Part shown: positions 26,933 through 35,435 of the stretch, one piece after another
How the letters are laid out: the number at the start of each line of letters is the position of its first letter
How positions within the stretch are numbered: the first letter of the stretch is position 1
NCBI RefSeq assembly: GCF_027857615.1
Contig: NZ_JAQIFT010000044.1
Location: 1-51,143, forward strand
Direction of reading: 5' to 3'
Length of the DNA: 51,143 bases
Source of the DNA: Holtiella tumoricola
Lineage (GTDB): Bacteria > Bacillota > Clostridia > Lachnospirales > Cellulosilyticaceae
The notes under the pieces: generated by a model
Database searches by the model: none
What the model was told of the DNA's origin: nothing
What the model saw: only the letters and a program-made list of their open reading frames with translations
Program-made: the position numbers and the translations under genes

Positions 26933-27265
26933 TTATAATCCTAAATGGGTAATGATCTTACTTAATTTCTCATCTAATGCAGTTTGATACTCCATAATTG
27001 TTAAAGTATCATCTGCAGTTAATGAAGTTGTTGCTTTAATTGGCGATGTATCCTTTTTGATATCTTGTAATGTTAATTCTGCCTGCGGATCTATTATAGA
27101 TAAATACTCATCAGTCCACTGTTTGGATTCCTTATCATACTTTCTACTAATATACAAATTGTCATACTGTTCAATAAGAATCATATTTTCTTGTACAACT
27201 TCATTCGTTAATGAAGATATACCGATACAATAACCTTGTTCATTAATTTGTGCATAATTAAACAT
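26933..27265 (-). CDS. Phage protein in the fibre region, possible fibre assembly factor, 110 residues
   Basis: The protein begins MFNYAQINEQGYCIGISSL, a start commonly seen in small proteins coded after phage tail fibre genes in Firmicutes. The middle is acidic and predicted mixed alpha/beta, with a C-terminal helix (TIMEYQTALDEKLSKIITH). It has neither signal nor membrane segment. It lies between a fibre gene and the 72-residue gene with good ribosome binding site AAGGGGTAGG. Assembly chaperone or distal fibre tip are both possible. Confidence 0.7.
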   Translation of the reverse strand: MFNYAQINEQGYCIGISSLTNEVVQENMILIEQYDNLYISRKYDKESKQWTDEYLSIIDPQAELTLQDIKKDTSPIKATTSLTADDTLTIMEYQTALDEKLSKIITHLGL

Positions 27266-27280
27266 CTAACCTACCCCTTT

Positions 27281-27892
27281 CTAATAAAATTCTATAACTT
27301 GCCATGCCACTTGATAATCTGTACCACCAGCAAATGTTAGCGTTGTACTATTGGTTAAAACACACGTATTTGTATAATTTGATGATGTACCATGCATTGC
27401 AGTTTCACTAATTACAAAAGACTTTGACATGTTAACTGGGCTAATTGTTACAGTTTTCTCACGACTTGTAGGTGCAAAAACGCCTCTTTGGATACTCTTA
27501 ATAATCTTAAGATTTGCCATAGAATTCGCCATATGACTTTTAATATCATCTCTAGCTGCATCTACTTTAGAAGTTATATGATTTTTAGTAGCTGTATGTT
27601 GATTAGTAACATGCGTTGCCAAAGTACTTATTGTCTCTAAAATAGCTGTTTTAGCTGAAGTAATCCATTCATTAATTAGAGCGCTAAGTGGTTTAGAAGT
27701 ATCTGCATTAACTCTTTCATTGATAACTCGTCTAACGTCGCTTGAAACATCTATACCCGTTATTTTCTGATCTATACTTTTAATTTTTTCCTCTGCACTT
27801 GTTCCATTATCCATAAATACAACATCTGCAGATGTATGAGGATGCAGCACATCTCCATTATCAGCCTGAAGTTCTCCTTTTAATTTAGCCAT
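27281..27892 (-). CDS. Phage tail fibre protein, 203 residues
   Basis: The N-terminus (GDVLHPHTSADVVFMDNGTS) is a fibre-type module related to the start of the collagen-like protein encoded next to it. A long helix/coiled-coil region follows (about 35-125, with ATHVTNQHTATKNHITSKVD) and a C-terminal beta-rich domain (about 130-203, with VTISPVNMSKSFVISE). This fits a trimeric fibre with a coiled stalk and globular tip that could contact the host. It starts behind AGGAGGCATGAC, 11 bp after the collagen-like gene. Confidence 0.75.
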   Translation of the reverse strand: MAKLKGELQADNGDVLHPHTSADVVFMDNGTSAEEKIKSIDQKITGIDVSSDVRRVINERVNADTSKPLSALINEWITSAKTAILETISTLATHVTNQHTATKNHITSKVDAARDDIKSHMANSMANLKIIKSIQRGVFAPTSREKTVTISPVNMSKSFVISETAMHGTSSNYTNTCVLTNSTTLTFAGGTDYQVAWQVIEFY

Positions 27893-27902
27893 GTCATGCC
27901 TC

Positions 27903-28502
27903 CTATTCTATTACTTTAAAAAATAGTTTTCTTGGTACTGCATTGGATGTAGTTGTCCCAACTTTAATGCCATCACCTGGATCACCTTTAGGCCCCTGTG
28001 GTCCTGTTGCCCCCTTTGCACCTGCTGGTCCTTGCGGTCCTGTTTCTCCTCTTGGCCCTTGTGGGCCTGTTGCTCCCACTGGTCCCTGTGCTCCAGTTGT
28101 TCCCTTAAAGTTTCCTCTTTTAGTCCAAGTTGTAGATGCTGTTTTTTCAAATACATCTCCATTAGATGTATTCAGTGCCCAATCTCCTACTACACCTAAT
28201 GATGTAGCTGGTGTCCCAGTAACATTATGCATTTTAGATCCTGCAACTCCAGCTGGTCCTTGCTCTCCAGTTTCTCCTCTTAGACCTTGTGGGCCTGCTG
28301 CACCTGTAGGGCCTTGTGGACCTATTGCTCCCGTTGCCCCCTTAGGACCCGTTAATTTACCTGCATTTAACTTTTGCTGAAAAGTTTCTCCATCTGAAAA
28401 AGTTACACAATCTGCTGACGTTAATACATCTACTCCTTCAATAACTTCGCCAGTACTTTCATCTATCAATTGTACTCTTACTTTTTTTAATACTTCTGCC
28501 AT
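27903..28502 (-). CDS. Collagen-like tail fibre protein
   Basis: The 199-residue protein has an N-terminal fibre module (about 1-48, with LTSADCVTFSDGETFQQKL), a run of about 12 Gly-X-Y triplets (from TGPKGATGAIGPQ), an interruption of about 45 residues with a beta-like WALNTSNGDVFEK segment, then about 15 more triplets (from GTTGAQGPVGATGPQ) and a short tail. Gly-X-Y runs in phage fibres form collagen-like triple helices without hydroxyproline. The repeats make a long antisense reading frame (27943-28380 on the plus strand), which is an artefact. Confidence 0.9.
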   Translation of the reverse strand: MAEVLKKVRVQLIDESTGEVIEGVDVLTSADCVTFSDGETFQQKLNAGKLTGPKGATGAIGPQGPTGAAGPQGLRGETGEQGPAGVAGSKMHNVTGTPATSLGVVGDWALNTSNGDVFEKTASTTWTKRGNFKGTTGAQGPVGATGPQGPRGETGPQGPAGAKGATGPQGPKGDPGDGIKVGTTTSNAVPRKLFFKVIE

Positions 28503-28516
28503 TTAAAGTTCACTCC

Positions 28517-29197
28517 TTATTCTTTTATTTCAATCCCCATATTAGGGCTTACTTTTATAATGCCATTGCTACTTCCACCACTTTGTCTACTTGTAACTTT
28601 AAAATACATCTTCCCCTTTACTCTATCTTGAATAGGAATATCTGAACCTTCTGGTATAACATATGGACTAGATAAATTCTTGATTTGATTGATTAACTCA
28701 GAGTGTGCGACTGGATTAATATTATGATTCTCAATGTCTTCTATAGTTGCATATACTAAACTTTGATTAATTGTGGCACTCACATTTATGGCATTTCCTA
28801 TAATCGTTTCAATAGCCACAAACTTTTCTAATATTTGACTACCACCACTAGAGGGAATATATTCAGCTAATGCTCCTGCATTACCATAGCAATAGAGTAT
28901 TTCTCCTAAGTCTGGATCTGTTGCATAAAGCCCTAACTCTCTCCAATAAAACCCCGTGTCAATGTCCTGATTCGTAAAGGTACCACCTATACTTGCAATA
29001 CCTCCAGTAAGTACTTTTAAGTTTGATATAGGAATATCTAGTTTTTTACTTTTTAAATCTGTCAATTCTAAAATAGATTGACTCCCTAGTTCACCATCAC
29101 CTATGGCAAGCTTAGTAAAGTTAAGTTTCGTACCAACTTGTGCCTTTGATTGCAGCACCTTTCCTCTTGTTGTAAAATCTACACTTCCAAAAGCCAT
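28517..29197 (-). CDS. Tail fibre/collar attachment protein (P2 gpH N-terminal type)
   Basis: The 226-residue protein matches the N-terminal DUF3751 phage tail-collar domain of P2-type fibres: FGSVDFTTRGKVLQSKAQVG, LNFTKLAIGDGELG, and DTGFYWRELGLYATDPDLGE followed by GNAGALAEYIPSSGG. In P2 this domain joins the fibre to the baseplate. Here it is short, ending after a linker with GSDIPIQDRVKGKMYFKVT, so distal parts are supplied by the separate collagen-like and coiled-coil proteins encoded next. Starts behind GGAGGGATG, directly after gpI. Confidence 0.88.
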   Translation of the reverse strand: MAFGSVDFTTRGKVLQSKAQVGTKLNFTKLAIGDGELGSQSILELTDLKSKKLDIPISNLKVLTGGIASIGGTFTNQDIDTGFYWRELGLYATDPDLGEILYCYGNAGALAEYIPSSGGSQILEKFVAIETIIGNAINVSATINQSLVYATIEDIENHNINPVAHSELINQIKNLSSPYVIPEGSDIPIQDRVKGKMYFKVTSRQSGGSSNGIIKVSPNMGIEIKE

Positions 29198-29198
29198 T

Positions 29199-29753
29199 TC
29201 ATCCCTCCTGTCTAATGATTATTTTGTCACCGGTATGTACAATAAACCCATAATAAAGATTTAGATTTGCACTCATGATCACTAATACTTCATGAAGTCG
29301 TGTACTTTTCCTTTTTACTGCTTCTACTGCTTTATGAAATTGATCTGCAAGTTCTCCTGTTACTTTCGTATTGGTTGTAAGTACTCTAAAATGATAAGGT
29401 TGTCCATCATACTCATACCATTCTTCTATTTGTCCATCTCCAAAATAATCTGCTATAACTTGCTCTATAGCATAATTAGTACCAAGTGTCCTAAATACTT
29501 TATTGCAATTTCTAATAATATTTCTTTTTATATCTATATCCGAATTTGAATCATACCAAAAAATATTTTTTTCAACAGCTATAAGATCTAAAATCTCTTC
29601 TGTTAGAGTATCAAGTTGTGTACGTATCAAGCTCTTTTCTGTATCAATAGCATTAAATACGTCACTTAAGACTTTACTCATAGCACAAGTAGTTGGATCA
29701 TGTTTCATACTTCCTGTTTGTAGAGAAAGCATGCTTACTTTACCAAGTTCCAT
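29199..29753 (-). CDS. P2 gpI-like tail/baseplate protein
   Basis: The 184-residue protein holds the gpI position, after gpJ and before the fibre. It has a helical N-terminal part (LSDVFNAIDTEKSLIRTQL), an ILDLIAVEKNIFWYDSNSD segment (about 50-68) in which gpI proteins usually have the baseplate-binding WDV-like stretch, and a C-terminal strand region containing YYGFIVHTGDKIIIRQ. It should form the outer baseplate wedge that holds the fibre. It overlaps gpJ by one base (stop and start share sequence) and precedes the fibre by two bases. Confidence 0.82.
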   Translation of the reverse strand: MELGKVSMLSLQTGSMKHDPTTCAMSKVLSDVFNAIDTEKSLIRTQLDTLTEEILDLIAVEKNIFWYDSNSDIDIKRNIIRNCNKVFRTLGTNYAIEQVIADYFGDGQIEEWYEYDGQPYHFRVLTTNTKVTGELADQFHKAVEAVKRKSTRLHEVLVIMSANLNLYYGFIVHTGDKIIIRQEG

Positions 29754-30862
29754 TATTTAAGTCCTCCATATGTAACCGTCTGAGTTGTAACTTTTGCAAC
29801 TTGTGTTTTGGTTAATTCTTGATAAGTAGGTGATACAATATCTACTTTATAAGCTCCGGCATTTAAGACAAGTTGTTTAAGGTAATCTGGATTAATAGCA
29901 CGCCCTATCTTACTGCCTTGCCAAGCAATATAAGTTTCTATAGATTCAATGACTCTATCTTTAATAAGCTTCTCACTTTGAGCTTGTTCACGGCTTATAT
30001 AGTAAGTCAAAGAAAGTGCGTACTCTACTACTGAAGGTGCTGCAGTAGAAACCTTATCTGTCATAGGACGTACCTTTTTACTACTACAAGCATCATTTAT
30101 CCGTTGTAAAATCGTTTCATTAGGAAGTTCTCCTTGTTTCATTAATGCAGTAATAAGAATTTCTCCTGGGTTGGGTGATGTAACAACAACATCTTCAATA
30201 TTTGCATCTGCCGATTTGGCATGATAAATATAGCCAAGTTCATGGCCAGCTGTAGAAATTTTAGAAGCTGCTAAACGAATACGCTCTCTATATCCACTCC
30301 ATGTTTCTAAACCATTATCATCAAGTTCAGCTGATGAGCCTCCACTTGAAAGCGTAGTATTAGATACTGCACCTATAAAAGGAATTGTATCTACTAACGT
30401 TTTAATTTGACCAGGTGTAAAACCGTTATGATCTTCTCCTGCAACTGTTCCATAAGTTAAAACTTCTACTTCCATTTGACTAGCCATAATATACGCATCA
30501 TTTACAGTTTCAAAAAATAGTAATCCATCTGGTGTAACCCTTGTACCTTTAGGAATATGAACTGTTTTCATCTGAGCACTGGATAAAGTAAACTTCACTA
30601 TGCACTCTGCCTTTTGTGCCTCTAATCTTTTAGTATCGTACTCTTGCCCAATAGCATCCAGCACAGCGCCTCTTGCATACATTAATAAATTTTGCTTAGC
30701 ACTTTCATTAATAGCATTATAAATAGCTACTATAATTTGAACCTCTTGCTCTAAAAAGATCCTTCTTTCATCTCCAGGATAAAGAACATCCCCTAATGCC
30801 TTTTGAAAACGTATAATAATATCATCATAAAGTTGTTGTGCATCTACATTAACAAAGTTCAT
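29753..30862 (-). CDS. Baseplate wedge protein J (gp47-like)
   Basis: The 369-residue protein has the baseplate J layout: N-terminal region with EQEVQIIVAIYNAINESAK, the GAVLDAIGQEYDTKRLEAQ signature (about 64-82), a beta-rich part with IPKGTRVTPDGLLFFET, and the GSSAELDDNGLETWSGYRER section (about 174-193) followed by SPNPGEILITAL. J/gp47 proteins link the wedge to the baseplate hub. It overlaps the gp25-like gene by 4 bp upstream (ATGA). Confidence 0.92.
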   Translation of the reverse strand: MNFVNVDAQQLYDDIIIRFQKALGDVLYPGDERRIFLEQEVQIIVAIYNAINESAKQNLLMYARGAVLDAIGQEYDTKRLEAQKAECIVKFTLSSAQMKTVHIPKGTRVTPDGLLFFETVNDAYIMASQMEVEVLTYGTVAGEDHNGFTPGQIKTLVDTIPFIGAVSNTTLSSGGSSAELDDNGLETWSGYRERIRLAASKISTAGHELGYIYHAKSADANIEDVVVTSPNPGEILITALMKQGELPNETILQRINDACSSKKVRPMTDKVSTAAPSVVEYALSLTYYISREQAQSEKLIKDRVIESIETYIAWQGSKIGRAINPDYLKQLVLNAGAYKVDIVSPTYQELTKTQVAKVTTQTVTYGGLK

Positions 30863-31167
30863 AGTTCTACCACCACCTTAAAATCTATATTACCTTCCTC
30901 ATCTATCTTGATTAAATCAACACTCACTACTTCTACATCTGGCTGATACGTTTCAAGAAGCCGATATACTTCAGCTGTATACAAAGCAATAGCATCATCC
31001 TTCGGTAAATATAAAATAGAAGGATCAAGTCCCTTTGTTCTGTCATAGGCTACTTCATATCGCCATGTAGTTAATAAGTTACGGATATTTTGCAAGATGC
31101 GTTTATCTCCCTTGGCATTCCAATCAAGGCTACTTACTTGTAATGTTTCAATTGTATATCTCATCAT
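30859..31167 (-). CDS. Baseplate protein W (gp25-like)
   Basis: The 102-residue protein is in the W/gp25 position and has the typical RILQNIRNLLTTWRYEVAYDRTKGLDPSI section (seen about 24-50), then an alpha/beta C-terminus ending VDLIKIDEEGNIDFKVVVEL. gp25-like proteins start sheath polymerisation at the baseplate. It shares one base with the gpU gene upstream and four with gpJ downstream. Confidence 0.82.
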   Translation of the reverse strand: MMRYTIETLQVSSLDWNAKGDKRILQNIRNLLTTWRYEVAYDRTKGLDPSILYLPKDDAIALYTAEVYRLLETYQPDVEVVSVDLIKIDEEGNIDFKVVVEL

Positions 31168-31730
31168 TACGTCCTTTCTGCACTTGGCTTAACACTTGGT
31201 GATTGTGAATTGCTTGTACGTGTCATATTCGCCTTTTGACTAGGGCTTAACGCATTATAAATAGATGCTGTATCTGCTGCTTTTTTGCTTTTCTTACTGC
31301 TTTTCTTATTTTTTTTACTAGCTTGTGCACTTCCTGCTCTTACAAATTCCTCAAAATTTAAGGTAATGGTTGCAGCAAGTATATAGCCTGTATTATCAAT
31401 ATGTGTCTCATTAATTCCTATGCTTTTTAAAATCCATTTTGTATTTAGAAAAGGTTTTCCATTTAATAAAAAAGGATAAGCTTCTGCTTTATCTTTAATA
31501 CTCATCCAATCCTCTATTTGCTCCATAGGATAAACCCCTAATGCACGGTCAAGTCTAACCTTAACGCTAAATGTATCAAGCCCAGCACCTTTAATATATG
31601 TGCTAGGCTTTTTATTTTTACTTTCTTGTTTTTCTGTTTCAAGTGATGAGTTTGAAGAAAAATCATCAAATGTAATCACTTTATTTGAACTTACTGTAAA
31701 ACCTTTTGGGCCAAACATAGCAAGATACAT
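31167..31730 (-). CDS. P2 gpU-like tail protein with lysine-rich tail
   Basis: The 187-residue protein matches gpU: MYLAMFGPKGFTVSSNKVITF, KGAGLDTFSVKVRLDRALGV (about 47-66) and NGKPFLNTKWILKSIGI (about 90-106), ending at about residue 135. In P2 gpU joins the hub region to the tape measure. The last 50 residues are a lysine- and serine-rich, low-complexity extension (KKNKKSSKKSKKAAD) not found in P2 gpU. Starts behind AAAGGAGGG. Confidence 0.85.
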   Translation of the reverse strand: MYLAMFGPKGFTVSSNKVITFDDFSSNSSLETEKQESKNKKPSTYIKGAGLDTFSVKVRLDRALGVYPMEQIEDWMSIKDKAEAYPFLLNGKPFLNTKWILKSIGINETHIDNTGYILAATITLNFEEFVRAGSAQASKKNKKSSKKSKKAADTASIYNALSPSQKANMTRTSNSQSPSVKPSAERT

Positions 31731-31742
31731 ACTAGCCCTCCT

Positions 31743-31931
31743 TTATACTTTCCCAATAATTGCACCTTCTGATAAGCTATTGTTGTAAAAGGCAACAATT
31801 ACTTTATCATTAACTTGTAACTGTCCAATATGCGCAGCTACATCTAAAAAATTAGTATACAAGGCTTTTTCTTTAATAAAGACTTTCACCTTTCCATCTT
31901 GCACAAAACCTATTTCACCTTTAACATTCAT
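31743..31931 (-). CDS. Baseplate spike-position protein reduced to an OB-like domain (gpV-like)
   Basis: This 62-residue protein sits where P2-like phages encode gpV, the spike. The sequence MNVKGEIGFVQDGKVKVFI, then LQVNDKVIVAFYNN and GAIIGKV, matches the strand pattern of the gpV N-terminal OB domain. The beta-helix needle that makes gpV about 200 residues long is missing, and there is no candidate needle gene nearby. It starts 4 bp after the gpD stop codon. The gpV link rests on pattern and position. Confidence 0.65.
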   Translation of the reverse strand: MNVKGEIGFVQDGKVKVFIKEKALYTNFLDVAAHIGQLQVNDKVIVAFYNNSLSEGAIIGKV

Positions 31932-31935
31932 AACG

Positions 31936-32844
31936 TCACCACCTTGGAACTGTTCTTAACACTAATATAGTTTGATCTTTTGTAAGATTTTGCTCCACAA
32001 TATAAACATAGTAAAGATTATCAGCTAGGCCAAACCCTTGCGTTTCAACCATACATCCTGCTGCTATACCTGGATTAAACTTAATGCTGAACTGCATCTT
32101 ATTTTCATATTTATTACTTGCTCTTAGACTATTCTTACTAAATCGTTCAGCTTCACCTATACTTGATGCCATGGCATCTACTAATAAGGTTGGGCCTTTA
32201 TGATCTGGAGAATAAAAAATATATTCTCCTAACTTAGCACTTCCGTACACTTGCCTAGCATACATTCTATAATCAAAATCACCTATTACTTCTTGTCTCT
32301 GTATAACTGTTGGATTTTGTTCCTCCATCCAATGTTCATCATACACAACAAGGGCATTATCTGTAATCTTCATTACATATCCTTCAAGCAAACACCTATG
32401 ATGTAAAAAAAGAAAATCTGATTGCTCTACCTGACTCACAAATCTATACCTATAATTAGTCAAGCTATATGTTTTGAGTTTTAGCTTATGCTTATTAGCT
32501 ATTTCATGTAAAAGTTCCAGGAGTGTTACATCTTCCCATGATTTTGTATACTTTTCTTTACTTTCTTCTTTAATAGGTAAACATATCATTTTCATAGTAT
32601 CTTTTAATTGCTTAATACTATGAATATACATGACACCAGAAGAAAAACCACCTTCTTCTATAATCACTTGATGATTTTTCTCTGGTCTCCATGTACTCCA
32701 TTCATTTTCAGGATTATTTACCTCTAGTTCTATAGAATCTAGTTTCTCACCAGCTCTATCTATAATCTTAGCCAAACGTATACTTACATCATTTGTAATA
32801 TCCTTACCCTCATAAATAAGTTTGATAACGATCACCTCTTCCAA
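31936..32844 (-). CDS. Tail hub protein, P2 gpD-like (late control D family)
   Basis: The 302-residue protein is a gpD/gp27-type hub: N-terminal KLIYEGKDITNDVSIRLAK, LDSIELEVNNPENEWSTW (about 36-53), a central SYSLTNYRYRFVSQVEQSDFLFL-like part (about 122-142) and a C-terminal VYGSAKLGEYIFYSPD region. It forms the trimeric hub under the tail tube. It overlaps the LysM-like gpX gene by 13 bp. The gpX-gpD-gpV-gpU order is that of P2/XkdPQ-type tails. Confidence 0.88.
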   Translation of the reverse strand: MEEVIVIKLIYEGKDITNDVSIRLAKIIDRAGEKLDSIELEVNNPENEWSTWRPEKNHQVIIEEGGFSSGVMYIHSIKQLKDTMKMICLPIKEESKEKYTKSWEDVTLLELLHEIANKHKLKLKTYSLTNYRYRFVSQVEQSDFLFLHHRCLLEGYVMKITDNALVVYDEHWMEEQNPTVIQRQEVIGDFDYRMYARQVYGSAKLGEYIFYSPDHKGPTLLVDAMASSIGEAERFSKNSLRASNKYENKMQFSIKFNPGIAAGCMVETQGFGLADNLYYVYIVEQNLTKDQTILVLRTVPRW

Positions 32845-33047
32845 GGTGGTAAAGTTGAAGGTTTATCTTCTTCTAAGATAGGTATCTTCAATTCTATGCC
32901 ACCTTTAAAAGTAATGATTGAGGCATATTGAGGATTAGCTTGAATAATCAAATGAGCCTTAAATTCATCTAAGTAATAATCTAAAGCAATCATATCAAAA
33001 GTATCTTTATCTACTGTTGTATAGATTTCAAAGTTATTCAAATGCAA
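32832..33047 (-). CDS. P2 gpX-like tail protein (LysM-like fold)
   Basis: The 71-residue protein has the gpX/LysM signature: YTTVDKDTFDMIALDYYLDE, then IIQANPQYASIITFKGGIELKIP. It overlaps the tape measure gene by 14 bp and the hub gene by 13 bp. In P2-like tails it is thought to help fix the hub on the tube end. Confidence 0.88.
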   Translation of the reverse strand: MHLNNFEIYTTVDKDTFDMIALDYYLDEFKAHLIIQANPQYASIITFKGGIELKIPILEEDKPSTLPPWKR

Positions 33048-34884
33048 TCACCCCTTCCTCATATTCTAGTTCTTCTAAAACTTCCTTTACTTTTGCTTTA
33101 ATGTCCATAGGTGTTCTCTCAGCAACTTCACCTATCACTTGAATAGTTATATTAGCTATCTTTTGAACAACGGTTTGCTCTTTTACTCCAAAGTTATCAA
33201 ATGTACAACCTACCGAAGAGTTTACATGCTCTTTTGTTGGATTTATACCTAATATTTGAGCGGTTTGATTCAGTAGTTCAAAAGATCTTGATGTGCGTTT
33301 AAGAGGGATAGCCATTTCTGGCCCAGCCTCACCAAAAATAGATGCTTGTGTTGCAATACCACCTCTTGCAAAGGCAGGCAGCATTGGCAACTCTAAAGAT
33401 TTTCCTCCTACTATAGGTACCCAATCCGGTATAGATAATTGATTCAATCCACTTATAAGATGGTTTACAATTTCAATGATGAAATTAATAGGAGCAACAA
33501 TGACTTCTCTAAGCCCCTTCATTACTCCATCAAAAATATTTACAACACCTTGCCAAGCAAGTTGCCAATTACCTGTGAAAGCACCAGTAATAAAATCAAT
33601 CAACCCTTCTAAAGCTTGGAAAATATAATGAATTAAAGGCATAAATGCATCAAACGCTGAAATAATAACACCTACTACTTCACCTATAATAGGTCCTAAT
33701 ATAGAAAACATAGTCGCTGCTTTCTCCAAAATTGGTCCAAAGGCCTCGCTTATTTTTAAAAAGATAGGTATAGCAGCATCTCCTACCTTGACCAGAATAG
33801 GTAATAAAAAGTTTAAAAAGCCACCAGCTAGTTTGACTACACTTTCATTCAATTTTAATAAAGGCTCTGAGCCTGTACTAATAAACTTTTTAAATCCTTC
33901 CCCTAGTTGTCCTAGATTAGGGAGGATATCTTTAAAGGTTTGCTTAATCACATCACCTAAACTTTCAATATGAGGTATTAAAGGCTGTAGAAAATCTCTT
34001 ACTTTACTAAACAATCCAAAAACCTTATCTACATCTATATTAGATACGAATTCATTAGCCTTTTTGTAAAGCTTTGTTAAAAATGGTAATGCTTTTGATG
34101 CAATTGTAGCTGATAATTGCTTAATATTGTTGGTAAGTAACTTTTGTTGATTGGCAAAAGAATCGGATGTTCTAGCAAAGTCACCTTGTGCATCCGCTGA
34201 AACTTCCATAAGGTAGTTATACCGTAAAAGTGTTTGCTCTGCTTGTGACATATTGCTAAAGGATTTTTTAATTCCTTGCGACAATGCATAGGCCTCTAGG
34301 TTAGCAACACTCATATTGATACCCAGTTCTTTTAATGGTTCACTTTCACCTGCTATACCACTCCTAATTTTTTGCCAAGCATTGTCATGCTCTAAGTTAT
34401 AGAACGAAGCAAAGTCTCCTGCTAATCCCGCCAAGTTCGTGGACATGATTAGCATATCTTCGCTAGCTATATTACTGCTCTTAAGCATGGCCCCCATACT
34501 TCCAGACCATTGTTTGGCTTGTAGCTCCGTAATACCAAAGGCATTTAATGTCGTTTTAGCCCATGTATCTATCTTTGATGCATTCTGAGCAAATGTCGTA
34601 TCTACTACGTTTTGTACTTCAACTAAATCACTTGCTAGTTGAATACTTTCTTTTCCAAGTTCAACGACCTTGCTAGTCAATGCAACTACACCACTAGCAA
34701 TTGCACCTCCTAGAAAACTGGCCTTAACAAGTTGACTAAATTTAGCTACATACCTAGTAGATTGTTTAAATCCCTCTGATAAGCCTTTTGTGCTTTTAGT
34801 TGTTTTCATTAAAGAAGCTTGAAGGCTAGGATCAACTTTACCTGCAAGTGTAATCAGTGCTTTTAGTTCTTTTTTACTTGCCAT
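33034..34884 (-). CDS. Tail tape measure protein
   Basis: The 616-residue protein has an N-terminal domain of helices, hydrophobic segments (about 50-70 and 375-430), the GIATQASIFGEAGPEMAIPL motif near residue 510 that is common in tape measure C-termini, and a coiled-coil tail. Tape measure length sets tail length; at about 0.15 nm per residue this predicts a tail of around 90 nm. It is the only gene of such length after the chaperone pair. The frameshifted chaperone stops at 34874, so the two genes overlap by 11 bp. Confidence 0.88.
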   Translation of the reverse strand: MASKKELKALITLAGKVDPSLQASLMKTTKSTKGLSEGFKQSTRYVAKFSQLVKASFLGGAIASGVVALTSKVVELGKESIQLASDLVEVQNVVDTTFAQNASKIDTWAKTTLNAFGITELQAKQWSGSMGAMLKSSNIASEDMLIMSTNLAGLAGDFASFYNLEHDNAWQKIRSGIAGESEPLKELGINMSVANLEAYALSQGIKKSFSNMSQAEQTLLRYNYLMEVSADAQGDFARTSDSFANQQKLLTNNIKQLSATIASKALPFLTKLYKKANEFVSNIDVDKVFGLFSKVRDFLQPLIPHIESLGDVIKQTFKDILPNLGQLGEGFKKFISTGSEPLLKLNESVVKLAGGFLNFLLPILVKVGDAAIPIFLKISEAFGPILEKAATMFSILGPIIGEVVGVIISAFDAFMPLIHYIFQALEGLIDFITGAFTGNWQLAWQGVVNIFDGVMKGLREVIVAPINFIIEIVNHLISGLNQLSIPDWVPIVGGKSLELPMLPAFARGGIATQASIFGEAGPEMAIPLKRTSRSFELLNQTAQILGINPTKEHVNSSVGCTFDNFGVKEQTVVQKIANITIQVIGEVAERTPMDIKAKVKEVLEELEYEEGVIAFE

Positions 34885-35376
34885 TCCCTTTATTCGCCTC
34901 CTTTAATTCAATAGTGGCTTCTGATAAATCCCCTATGAATTCAAAAAGCTCTTGCAAAGGTAGCCTATAGCAATATTCTGCTGATGTAGATGTGACTAAG
35001 GTAACTTTTGCAATGAGCTTACGAAGGTACTTGTCGTCAATTATTCCTCCGAATCGATGTAGAAAAAATCTCTTGCAAGTGATGCACCCTTTTGAATATC
35101 TTTAGCACTAATTCTAAGCACGTCTGATATATCCATTTCTGGATTGGCTTTTACTACTGCTGCAGCAAATAAGTACATGTGGTAATCTGTATCAATTTCC
35201 TCAACTGATACCGGGATACCATCTGCCTTTATACGTCTACCAGCATTTAATTTGTCCCTTGCAGTCATATTCTCAAAGTCATATGTAAGTTCCTTAGCTT
35301 CATTCCCATTAATCATAATAGGCTTTCTGAGTGTTAGTACATGTGTGTTTAATACTTCTACCATTTCTTTATGCAT
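34874..35376 (-). CDS. Tail assembly chaperone, long form by predicted -1 frameshift
   Basis: The 111-residue frame-0 gene ends at 35041, but a T TTT TTC slippery heptamer at 35068-35062 (codons GAT TTT TTC) precedes the stop by 21 bp. Slipping back one base continues the frame through LHRFGGIIDDKYLRKLIAKV to a stop at 34874, giving 167 residues. The extension is an intact reading frame filling the gap before the tape measure gene. This is the G/GT arrangement of lambda and of P2 E/E' chaperones. Confidence 0.8.
35041..35376 (-). CDS. Tail assembly chaperone, short form (frame 0)
   Basis: The 111-residue product (start MHKEMVEVLNTHVLTLRKPI; AKDIQKGASLARDFFYID near the end) matches the small acidic chaperones that bind the tape measure before the tube polymerises. 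The position between the tube and tape measure genes is diagnostic. It starts behind AAGAGGATT, 24 bp after the terminator overlapping the tube gene. See the overlapping entry for the frameshifted form. Confidence 0.85.
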   Translation of the reverse strand: MHKEMVEVLNTHVLTLRKPIMINGNEAKELTYDFENMTARDKLNAGRRIKADGIPVSVEEIDTDYHMYLFAAAVVKANPEMDISDVLRISAKDIQKGASLARDFFYIDSEE

Positions 35377-35413
35377 TTTATAATCCTCTTCTCGTTTTAG
35401 TTTTAAATAAAAA

Positions 35414-35435
35414 AGCTACTCTTTAAAGAGCAGCT
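35414..35435 (-). terminator. Internal terminator at the end of the tail tube gene
   Basis: A 9-bp stem with one G-U pair (AGCTGCTCT / AGAGTAGCT on the minus strand) is followed by TTTTTTATTT. The tube gene's TAA stop lies in its loop. It should lower transcription of the chaperone, tape measure and baseplate genes. Confidence 0.78.

Noticed and set aside
27943..28380. Long plus-strand reading frame of 145 codons, proline-rich
   Set aside because: It is the antisense of Gly-X-Y triplets (GGN read backwards gives Pro/Ala codons). It has no ribosome binding site and opposes a well-supported fibre gene.
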